A stretch of 64,000 bases of DNA from Microdochium bolleyi (Eukaryota; Ascomycota; Sordariomycetes; Xylariales; Microdochiaceae): assembly GCA_001566295.1 (NCBI GenBank), contig KQ964247.1:3658001-3722000 (forward strand). Direction: 5' to 3'. Position numbers and translations under genes: made by a program. Below are positions 21,150 through 31,195 of this stretch, one piece after another; position 1 is the first letter of the stretch; every line of letters begins with the position of its first letter. Below the pieces are notes generated by a model that searched no databases, was not told the DNA's origin, and saw only the letters and a program-made list of their open reading frames with translations.

Positions 21150-23711
21150 GTCAGCTCTTAAACAACGCCCTACCCAGAAACTCAGAGCAATTGTCTCCGC
21201 CGTATCGACCCTGTTGGTACTGTTTAGCAGTCGTGAAGCATGTGGGAGGTATTCCCTCCATGTGTCTCGGTTCTCCCAGGCGTCAGTGGGGAACACTTCC
21301 GCAACGTGCTGGATTGTCTCCCTCATTTGCTCTGCCTCGCGGCCCGCTTGCCGTAGTTGATTTCGAGCTGCTAGCTGCACCAGCCTGTGCATATCGAAGA
21401 CCTTGCTGTCGCCGCGACGGGAGAGGAATGCGTACGCACAGAGCGTCCCGATCGCTTTCGCCAGCTGATGTGCTGATTCGAACCGGGGAAGCAGCGATTG
21501 AGGAATGCCCTTCGCCTCTACGTACGATATGAAGGATAGTAGCTTGGTAGCCGCCGGGTCTGAGTTTCGAATCTGCTCAAAAGACACTAGCCACGTCGTC
21601 GTTATCGTGTGCTGTGACCCTTCATACTGAGTGTCGTCCCGAAACGTCTCGCTCATCAGCTCAATAGCGTCTCCCTCCGTGGCGTCGAACAGTTCGAGAT
21701 ACTCCGTAGCTGGCATCTTTTTGATGTTCAGGTATGCCGCAGCCTGCGAAATCGCCAGTGGGAGGTACGTAAGCTTCTCCAGCAACTTCTCCGTCGCGGC
21801 CTCATCGTGGAGCAGACTCTTCTGTATTACAAACTTCGTCAAGAACTCACGTGCCTCTTTCGGATGCATGTCGCCCAGCTCAACTACTTCACTTCCCCCA
21901 ACCGAGACAGCTACCTCGTTTGACCGAGTTGTAAACAGTGTCACACCGTCCCCTTTCCTTGGAAGATACTGACATATGCCGCCTGGTGCCCCTGGTGGCC
22001 CGAAGAGCAGCTTCATATCATCGGCATTGTCCACGATAACGAGCCACTTACCAGCGGCATCCGAGCTCAGATACTGCCGCAATGTTGTTCTTGCGTCCTT
22101 GTCGTCTGCGGCCGTTGGTATGTCGATTGTGCTTACAATGTCGGCGCACGCCTGTTCGAAGCTTCCATCGCTCAACGCCGGAAGCCAGAAGACAGAGTGC
22201 TCTTTCCGACATTCCTTCACCCAGTACGCAAGCTGCAGAGCCACTTGCGTCTTGCCTACACCTCCTAGTCCCACGAGCGCAACCTTCCGCCTCCTCTGAT
22301 CAAACAACGCCTTGAGCTGATCCAGTTGGGTTTCTCGTTCGACGAAACGTTCATTCTTGTCCAAAGGGATGTAGTAGCGCGAGGCTGTTACTGTGCACAA
22401 TGTTAGCGCCTGCATGCTGTCAGGTCTCACATTGACTACACTAACTGGCATCTGCTCCACCAAATTCGACAGGCACTTGTCTCGCCTGTGCTGCAGCTCC
22501 AGTCGCTTTGGAAGGCAATTCCCGGCTATCTGTTGATGTCCCGCCCTGGTCGATACCGACAAAGCTGGCCGCAAAGTTTTTGATGTTCCGACTGTTGTCA
22601 TTGAGATAGTTGTTGGTGTGAGCTGATATTTCACTGGATTTCTCCCAATCAGACAGTCTGACGTCCTGTAGGCCTTGCTGGACATTGAATCTGAAATATC
22701 GGCTGCTGTCTCCATAGCGATTGTGCAGGGTCGTTGCCACCTTTTTAGAGGACGTCGCCATCTTCTTGAGTGCATTGACAATCGAAAGCCACGAACCCCC
22801 AACTTCGACAACATCTCCAAGACCAGTACCAATACTAAGGACTTGTATCTGCCCTCGACTAGGGAACAGCCGCTGGGCTTCGTCGATGAGCACCTCGCAA
22901 GGGTTGTTATATCCGAATCCGGCGTCGACAAACTCGATCTCGTCCCTACCCACCTTGATGGGCTTGAAGAAGGTCGTGGCAGCCGAGATGGCTCGTGCCA
23001 CCTGCCAGATGGTGCAGATCTTCAGTCCGGTAGAGGTATCGTACGTCTTGAACAGAGTCGGCAGAGTATCAACGTTATCCTTCGTGATGGCTAGAACAAC
23101 ACTGAGATAGGTCAGTAGGGTCGCGCTCGTTCTCATCACGATAGTAAACATACGTCTTTGTACACGACGTGCTGCGGAACAAGGTCTCGCCGTGTGGGCA
23201 CGTCTCCGTGGTTGCCTGGCCTTCTCGCCGGCGCGTAACACACTCCGGCTCCACACAGAACTCCCTGACTGTCCGCCTGATGGCTGCCTCGATAGCCTTG
23301 GCGGAGAAGGCGCCGGATCGTGGTTTTCGTAGTATGCTAGTCGTCTTTGGAGTGAAGGCCTGCTGGGCCACATTTTTGTATGCTCGTATGCATTCGTCGA
23401 TCGTCATACCCAGCCGTCCGAGCATGATCGCAATGATCCTGTTGCAGTCGTCAATACATAGCCCTGACATTTCGACTCTGGTAACATTACCCTCCCGTGC
23501 TTGTACCGCCAATCAAGTCGAACCGATCGCATGGCCGCGGGACGTGGTCGAGTCCCTCAGCCTCGCGGATCTGCTCCATGACATTCTCCAGAATGAGCAG
23601 GCTTGAGATCCCGCGAATGCCTCCGCCATCTAGACGGTATTAGCGCGATAATGAGGCTGAGGCTGCTTCGCCTTACCAAGAGAGGATTCGCAACGGCCCA
23701 GGGGAAGCCAT
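20640..23711 (-). CDS. NLR-like protein: patatin (PNPLA) - NB-ARC - TPR, possibly damaged
   Basis: Proposed exons 23711-23677, 23629-23491, 23438-23154, 23101-22446 and 22390-20640, about 955 residues. Seen: patatin lipase domain at roughly 10-230 with DGGGIRG oxyanion loop, GTSTG nucleophile Ser near 56 and catalytic Asp near 213 in VDAGFGYNNP; NB-ARC with Walker A GLGGVGKT near 414, Walker B LVIVDNADD, the TTRSNE sensor and LPLAISQ; and a TPR/kinesin-light-chain-like array of 42-residue units with the HPDR motif. This order equals that of fungal STAND receptors such as Neurospora PLP-1, which trigger cell death on allorecognition. Three introns (52, 52, 55 nt) restore frame well. The first junction (intron 23676-23630) does not: exon 1 ends in phase 2 while exon 2 needs phase 1, and joining gives TGA. 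The stop at 20640 falls inside a further repeat. It may therefore be a pseudogene, a sequencing error, or a gene with another first exon. Confidence 0.8.
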
Positions 23712-24997
23712 TGCGATATCGGTCTATCGAATCTTTTCGGGCTTCTCCCTACGATCTATGCAATTCTCGGTTAAAGGTTGTCACCACGTCGGCGGCGAGA
23801 TGACAGGCGAGAGGGGGAAGAGGTCGGGGGGCCTTCATTCAAGCCCCTCACGTGGTCACTCCTCGGGTCTCAGCTGCAAGATGCAAGCCATTGCAGCCAA
23901 CCGTCAGCAGGCTGCTCCAGGGCGCAGCCTTGCCATCTTCAATTGGCTCCTTTGATGCAGTGCCACTGAGGGGGAGAAAGACAGGCCTCTGATCTGCGTT
24001 GTAGACCATTCTGTGGTAGGCAGCAGCGGGCCCGTGAACCGCAAGTTAAGCGTAGCCTTAGTCCTCTTTCACATGACGGCATTTGTGACTTCTCCATCAG
24101 CGTCACATTGTCCATAACAACAACAGTGCATATAGTGTCACAACGAAATCTATTGAAACGCAATCAGATCGATGCGATGCTAAGTCAGAATATGCTCGGT
24201 GCCCAGGTTATGAGTCCGCCGGCTGCTCCGCCTGCACCGCTTCGAAGACCGTCGCCAAAAAACGAGAGAGCCCTCCGCTGACACTTGGCAACCGCACGCG
24301 TGACTCCACCAAAACCCTCCATTGCGCGCAGGGATAAGTGAGCAGATGGTGCAGCCAAGTGATGTGTTTCGGAAGGAGATGCGCGATTGCCTATATGAGA
24401 AGACGGAGAGTGTATGTGTCCCGGCTAGCCATAAGTCGAACGCTGAAGGCCATCGGATGGCCCAAGGAAACCTGCCGTCGTATTGCTCAAACGTGATCAA
24501 GGGCCTCGGTGCGCCAGCAGCACATGCATCTCGTCGAGATCTAGAAAGCCAGACCGCATTTGCTATTCGGAGATAAGTCAAATATGTACAAATATTCATA
24601 CAATACATTTGCAAGTCATCATTTCATTATTCTCTTGAAAGGTGTTGAAGTGGGGAGTTTTCTTGTTTGCATGAGGGTTTCCTCGTCCAGTGCCCGTGGG
24701 TTGCAAAAGTGCCACAGTCAATTCGCAAGGAATTACAAGGGCTCAAAAGTCGTGTTCTTTGTGCGAAGGCATAACACAGAGCTGAAGTGAGGGGGATATC
24801 AAAGAATTTTCGTTGCTGTTCTTTTTAAAAGTTCGTAAAACGTGATCAAGCGACGAGTTCCACCACCAAATGAGACGTCCAAAAGTGAAACGCCATCCAA
24901 ATGCCACAGCTTTTTTGTTGCTCTGCTCGTCAAGAATGAAGGAAGAAGTTGAGATGAAGTGATCCGTCGTGTGCTACATCGGGTGCGCCACGCGGAT
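23712..24997. other. Spacer between NLR gene and fzo1
   Basis: 1.29 kb upstream of the NLR gene and downstream of the fzo1 stop. AT-richer around 24560-24900. No gene, tRNA or repeat was recognised. Confidence 0.45.
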
Positions 24998-27831
24998 CTA
25001 GTTGATATCCGGAGACACGTGCGGGTGCGCATCCAGGTCGACCTCCTGGACGGCTGCGCGCTGCCTGGCGCTGTTGCGGACGAGGTTGCTGAAGTACTTG
25101 AGGGCCACCTCGCTCTCGCCGCGGACCTTGAGTGTCTCCTCGCGCCGAGAGCCGAGCTGCTCGATCGAACGTGTCAGGCCGACGCGGAGGTTGTCAGCGG
25201 GGAAGCGCAGGACCTTGCGGACCGAGCTGGAGATGCGGGCGCCGTTGGCATGGACGTAGTCGATTGTGTCGAGCTGGGCAGAAATCTTGTGCGCCAGGCG
25301 GTGAGGCAGAGAATGGGGGATCTGCTGGACGACGTAGGTAGCAGCGGCCATCACTACAGATAAAACTGGTTAGTTGCATGCCGACAGCATGGGTACGCTA
25401 GGGATATACACATACCGATCAGGGCAAGACCAGGAACAATGAGCTTGCGTATGTTGTCGTTGCCGACGACCTTGACTAGGCTCAACGTGTGGTCCATCCA
25501 GCCCATGCCGCCCATCATCCGGCCACCAATAGCTGTTGCTACGGTCAGAGCCATGCCGGTACCGGCGACCTTCTCCTGTCGTTGCAGCAACATGTTGAGG
25601 TCGACGAAATCGCTGAGCTCGGTTGAAACGTCAATCTGCTTCGCGAGAGTGTCTCTCCTGCGCTTGAACATAACGTCAGATCGGAAGCTAAGGTCTTGAT
25701 ACTCATCGCCAAGGTGCGAGACGCCGAGCTGCTTGATGGTGTTGACGCCCCCTGTGGTCTTGTTCCGCGCAAACTCCTCGCAAGATTCGACCGACGCGGC
25801 GATCTCACTCATGATGGCCTCCTTGATATCCTCGGCATACTCGAAAGCGTGCCAGATCCCAGGATACTCGATCTCGCTGAAGTCAGCCTCGCCAGCTTGG
25901 ACAATAGCCGACGATAGAGTTGAACGTGTGTAATCGTAGACGTCTTTGCAGTTGTCTTCAACGACACGCTCGATCTCATCGCTGACCGCAGCTTTGGCCT
26001 GCTTCGACGTTTCGAGCTGTGGCTCAATCTCCTTCAGCTCCTTTGTGACCCTCTCGAGTTCGGCCTGGGCCACTTCCGAGTTCACAGTCGCCAGTACGTT
26101 GACATCGTTGAGGATGTTGAGCAAGTAGGTCTTTGCCGGCGCAAGCTTCGAGCGTGCCCGCTTCTCCAAGACGAAGCGACGCAGGGACTGCTCGAGCTTC
26201 TCAAAGTCGCGAATCTTCTCCTTCTCCTTGCCCTTGCCCTTGGGGTCATCACTCGGATCATCACCGCCACCGCCACCACTGGAGCTGCCGCTGCCGTTGC
26301 CTCCTGGCCCGCCACCGGGTGCCATTGGGATAGCACTGCTAGAGACAAAGTGGACGAGCTCGCTGGACTCCTTGAATGTGCGCGGGCTAAGACCATATAC
26401 TTGATCGAGGATCAGTTTCTGACACCTCTCCTTGTCACGGATCATGTCATATCCATTGACAACCATGAAGATATAGGCCTTCTCGGCGGCGGCGGCCCAG
26501 ATGAACTCCTTGGCAGACTGGGTAAAGTGGTTGGCGGCCGAAACCACGAAAACCACGACGTCAATCTCCTCTTGGCGAGCAAACACTGCAGTAGTCTTGG
26601 TCGTGTCCGAGTTGAGGCCTGGGGCATCGATAAGCGCGATATCGACGACGCCGTTGTTGAGAAGAGACTCGTCGATTGTTCGCACGTCCTTGACGTAGAC
26701 CTTGCACTGCATGTATCTTTCATTGTCAATGACAATGTTCTCAAGCTCCTTGAGCGGGTAGACGTCGTAAGTTCCCTCGTCATTACGGTTGTAGATGGCA
26801 TCCATGTGTATAGCATGGACCTCTTCAATCCCCGAGTTCTCTCGCGCGTCGAGAACCTCGCAGAAGATGCTTGTGCATGGTTGCTGGTCCTCCGGAAGTA
26901 CCTTTCGGCGAAGCAGCGCATTGCAGAATGTCGACTTGCCGGCATTGAGATCGCCAGTGATGAGCACCTTGCTGGCAGTGTCCTCTATCCGCTCCTGCAA
27001 AGCAAGCAGGTGGCGGATAGATCCACTGATCTTTCCATCCAGCAAAGATGCTACGGAGCCTTTCTCGAGAGAGTGTACAAGTTCGGTGTGGTTGAGCGCG
27101 CCCAGCTTGAGGTCGAGCTTGAGGATCGAAAACTCCTGGGCAATTTGAGGCGTTACAAGCCGAGGGGCGTCGGCGCCGTTCGCGTTGTTCTCACCATCCT
27201 TGCTCGACCCGGCCGCGGAAGCCTCGGGCAGGCTTGTGAGTGATCGTCGGATGGGCCGTGGTGGTGGTGACATCGGGTCGCCGAGGACTGACTGACTGTG
27301 TGCCATGCTCGGGCGTGTTGACTTATTCTTGTTAGTCGGCCGTTCTGTCTCTGCGCGTTGAACGGATGGGTAGTGTGCTGGCCAGGAAGAGTTCATGTCT
27401 TGCAGGTCGCGGAGGAGCTCGACGACTCGCTGGATAGAGCGGCCCAAGGCAACGCGATGCTTGTTATACCAAAGCTGGTGCATGGCAGCCTGCTGATTGA
27501 GACGGCGTGTTTCCTGGTCCTCGAAGCCTTGCGGAACAACCGGCAGGTCGCCGGCGAGAGAAGGATCCGTCCGCGGGGAGCCGAGAGGGAACCTTTTCGA
27601 CCCGAACTCATCACCGGCGATGCTACCGCCGTAGCCCGAGTCGTTCTCGAGGAGTGATTGTCGAAGTCGCTCGGCATGGCGCGAAGTCGAACCACTCCCG
27701 ACCGTCATGAATCCTGGCTGGCCGCTCTGATCACCACCAGTGTCGTTATGAGTGTCGTCATCGTCGTCGGACTGCTGCGCGTCCCTCGCAGGCTGTTTGC
27801 CTTTCTGTTTGCTGAAATAGTCTTGGCTCAT
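24998..27831 (-). CDS. fzo1: Mitofusin, outer mitochondrial membrane fusion GTPase
   Basis: Exons 27831-25416 and 25353-24998 encode 923 residues. A dynamin-related GTPase that tethers and fuses mitochondrial outer membranes. Seen: a low-complexity N-terminal extension (1-100); helical region; GTPase with G1 GDLNAGKST (293-301), G2 Thr320 in CTS, G3 DAPG (402-405) and G4-like NGYD (459-462); a Gly/Ser-rich then Lys/Glu-rich linker after the GTPase; coiled coil (about 575-640); two closely spaced hydrophobic segments near 750-770 and 795-815 that form the membrane hairpin; and a C-terminal heptad region. The 62-nt intron lies inside the second membrane segment (ALI|VMAAATYVV). Somewhat longer than yeast Fzo1 because of the N-terminus and linker. 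Divergent from vps2. Confidence 0.95.
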
Positions 27832-28724
27832 GGTGAATTTGGTGATCGTCGGCTAGAGCGCCGCGGCTGCCATGAGAGGGTCGGAGTGTTGGTTGGTTGG
27901 GCAGCGGCGCAATACACGCGGTTGCGGACTGCACGACTGTCCGGTGCTGAAGTCGTCGGCGTGAAAGAGGGATCGTCGTTGTGGGTGGTGATGCAGAAAG
28001 CTCGTCTGAGCCTTCGGAGCTGTCGGAGTTGGCACTGCTGGAGGTGGTGGGTTGTTGTTTGGTCGGGGGCAAATAATCATTTGATGATAGCTCGATCGGC
28101 TTGCGCTACCAGATTCCCACCCCCCAGCAATTTGGAAGCGGTAAGGCCCGGCCAGCGCGAAGCGTCCGGCGCATCTCGGGCTGCCACCGCATGGTGGGGC
28201 CATATTCGCTGGAAAGATGGCCCGTTGATTGGGCCACGCCGCTTTTTGATGTCATCCCATCGTGCATGCGTTGTCCGCCGCCGTTTCGTTAGCACGGAAA
28301 ACCGGGACCTACCTGGCACCAACCACCCGCCCGTGACGGAGACCCGCCTCTTCCATGGTTCCTCTTTTCCCCTCGTGCTCGACTTGCTCGACTCGCCCGA
28401 GGTGCTGATAAGCAGCCCCTTATCGTGACAGGAACCATAGACTCCGGCATCCAAGCACCGCTTGACGTAACTGCGCCAGCCAGGCCCAGGCACCGGCATT
28501 CCCACTATTGCTTCCCCAGAATCACCTCGGCCTGCAGCGGTTCGAACTGTCGAGATATACGCTACATCGTTAGCAGCGTTGCGCATCGTGAGATTGTTCT
28601 CAACTACGGCCAGGTCAAGCCGACGGCCTAGTCCTTCCTTCTCGGCCCCGAGCAGCACTTACAGATCTATTGAGCGCGACCCCTCCACTCGCCCCAGATC
28701 GGCAACCACTGCAAAGCTGCAATC
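27832..28724. promoter_or_regulatory. Divergent spacer between fzo1 and vps2
   Basis: 893 bp between the two start codons, so both promoters must lie here. No clear TATA box was seen on either side, as is common for fungal housekeeping genes. No extra coding sequence was recognised. Confidence 0.5.
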
Positions 28725-29665
28725 ATGAATGTGAGCGCGACTTCTTCCCACGTCTCATAGCTCGAGAGGGCATATGCACGAGGTGCGACCAAGACACACA
28801 ATGGCTGACTCGGCGCACTGCCCGCGTCCTACAGATCCTCGAATGGGCTTTCGGAAAGCGCATGACGCCAGCGGAGCGTCTGCGCAAGAACCAGCGCATG
28901 CTCGATAAAGCGATCCGCGAGTTGGACCAGGTCAGAGTCAAACTCGAGAAGCAAGAAAAGACACTTGTCGGACAGATCAAGCAGAGCGCACAGAAGGGCC
29001 AGATGGGAGCCGCCAAGATCCAGGCTAAGGACCTCGTGCGCACGCGGCGATACATTGAGAAGTTTTACGGCATGCGCAGTCAGCTTCAGAAGATCTCCTT
29101 GAGGATACAGGTACGATGCCCAGCCCACGCCTTTGGAATCTGCAATGCGGGATCCATGGCAGACTTGGAGGCCAACCACTGACTCGACCGACCGCAACAG
29201 ACCCACCGGACGAATGAACAGATGATGACCGCGATGAAGGGCGCGACCACGGCTCTCAGCAGCATGAACCGATCGATGAACCTCCCGGCCCTGCAGCGGA
29301 TTGCCATGGAATTTGAGCGCGAGAATGATATTATGGAGCAGCGACAGGACATTATGGATGACTCCATCGATGACGCTATGGATGTCGGCATCGAGGAGGA
29401 AGGTGATGAGGTTGTGGAGCAAGTTCTGGAAGAGATTGGTGTTGATCTCAACTCAGCTGTAAGCAGACCTTCCACTACGCCTCACATACCAGAACCGACA
29501 ACACTGACTGACGAATGTGTACAGTTTGGAGAAACACCCACTGGCCTGCAGGCAGAGAAGGCGGCCGACACCCGTGTCGCACAGGCGATTGGCGGTCCCA
29601 GCGGAGGCGGCGGCGGCGGGGATGACGATGACTTACAGGCCCGGCTCGATAGCCTTAGGAAGTAG
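28725..29665 (+). CDS. vps2: ESCRT-III subunit Vps2/Did4 (CHMP2)
   Basis: Exons 28725-28730, 28835-29110, 29201-29458 and 29525-29665 encode 226 residues. Part of the ESCRT-III polymer that drives inward budding at endosomes (multivesicular bodies) and other membrane scission. Seen: start MNILEWAFGKRMTPAERLRK, which matches the family start exactly once the first intron is removed; basic helices 1-2 rich in Lys/Arg; an acidic C-terminal half (EREND, IEEEGDE); and a C-terminal MIM1 motif DLQARLDSLRK that binds the MIT domain of the Vps4 ATPase. The first coding exon is only ATG-AAT (6 nt) followed by GTGAGC. A Gly/Asp-rich linker precedes the MIM. Divergent from fzo1. Confidence 0.96.
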
Positions 29666-31195
29666 AGGACTGTCGAGTCGAGAGCGGGTTTAGAATGCAC
29701 ATATCGGCGGGAGTGGCATATGCAGCGCCGAGCTATTGCCTCGCTGGGAAAAACTGCATTACATGATACGTAGCACAGGAGTTTGGGTTGCTTGATCAAT
29801 ACACAAAGGCACGCTACCTGTTTGAAGGTACAAACTATGGTCCCATCACCGCTTCGTCGACGGCACATGCAGAAGGGGTCCAGCGGTGACTGTTCCACAG
29901 TGCGGCAGCAGTCGCAGGCCGGCTAGAACTCCGAGCTGGACAAAGCAGGCGAGCGTGGGCTGGCGAGGCTGATAAGCGCTTTGCTGTTCGAGCGGGTGCA
30001 ACACAGCTTGTTGTCAGTCTCCATTTTGGGGTTCGATCAGCAGTCGTCATCGGCGAGTTGCCACTGACTAAGGGAGACGGGGCGCGGCCTGCAAGTGCTC
30101 ACTTGCTGCAAGCAGAGAGTGCTCCGCGCAAGTGGAGGTCTGGCGTCAACGGGGGCAGGCGCCAGCAGCGCTCCGGGTCTCCTGCCCAACCCAGCAAGAC
30201 ACCCCCCGAGCCTCCCTCCCCCAACCCCACGATCTTGGCCTTGTCTGATCTCCCAAGCCTACACCCCCTCCCACCCTCGACGTTCCCGCCTGTCCCAGCT
30301 TCATCCTCTTGCGCCGACGACTGCCTGCGCCCTCTCGCCCTCCGCACCGACAACTCCAGCTCTACTTGCTGTGTCGCCAAACCTCACCAAGTCGTACACA
30401 CTCGGCTTGCCGTCATCCCCGCGCTCCTCGTGCAACCAGAGTAAGTCGTCATCGCCATCCTGGTGCGCGCTGCCACTGCGCCCCTTGGTCATGCGAACAT
30501 CCCTCGCAAGCTGTACAAAACGTTTCTGTACCGCCTGAGGTTCAGTCGTCCCTGTATCCGCTACCTATCCTCGTTGTTACCGTCGCTTGAGCTCAAACCA
30601 CTGTCGTTGCCTGAGCTTCTGTTGGCACGTCACCGACGTCGTCCTTGCAAGGTATCGAGCAGCAGGCCGCATATCCAAAATATCAAAGCAACTACGCCCT
30701 CTTCCACACTACCCTTCCCCTTCCCTTCTTGTCGATCCCACATCTTCTCTACTTCCTTCTACTGCTGTGCGTATGGCCTTGGCAGGGTTCCGGTGCACTC
30801 ATGTTCATGCAGCTATAGACTCAGTTCTAGCTAGGCCAACCAGCGTGTCTTGCTTTCCAGCCTAAATCGACGCACCGGTCTCATGCGCGTCCAGTTCTAA
30901 TAGCCTTTTGCGTGTTCACCAGCTCCGACCATCCGCCCACTGATCAACTTGTCTTGACATCCCAAAGACAGCCCACATCGCTGTCTGATCTCACCCGATC
31001 GGCAATTCCTCTAGACGACACGTCTTGCTCGCGAGCTTGCGAACGATTGGTACGCGACAAAACACCACCACCATCAACCGGATCTCGTACAGCACGTACG
31101 CCGAATCGATTTTCCCCGGGTCCATTACGTCCTCAAAGCTGGCAGGAAGCAAGCGACGCAGTCTCTCCGCTCAAGGAGGAAGCCTGCTGAACAGA
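29666..31195. promoter_or_regulatory. Long pyrimidine-rich upstream region of the PP2C gene
   Basis: 1.53 kb between vps2 and the PP2C start. From about 30170 to 30900 the plus strand is strongly C/T-rich, typical of fungal promoters and long 5' leaders. A leader intron is possible but cannot be fixed from sequence. No separate gene was seen. Confidence 0.5.
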
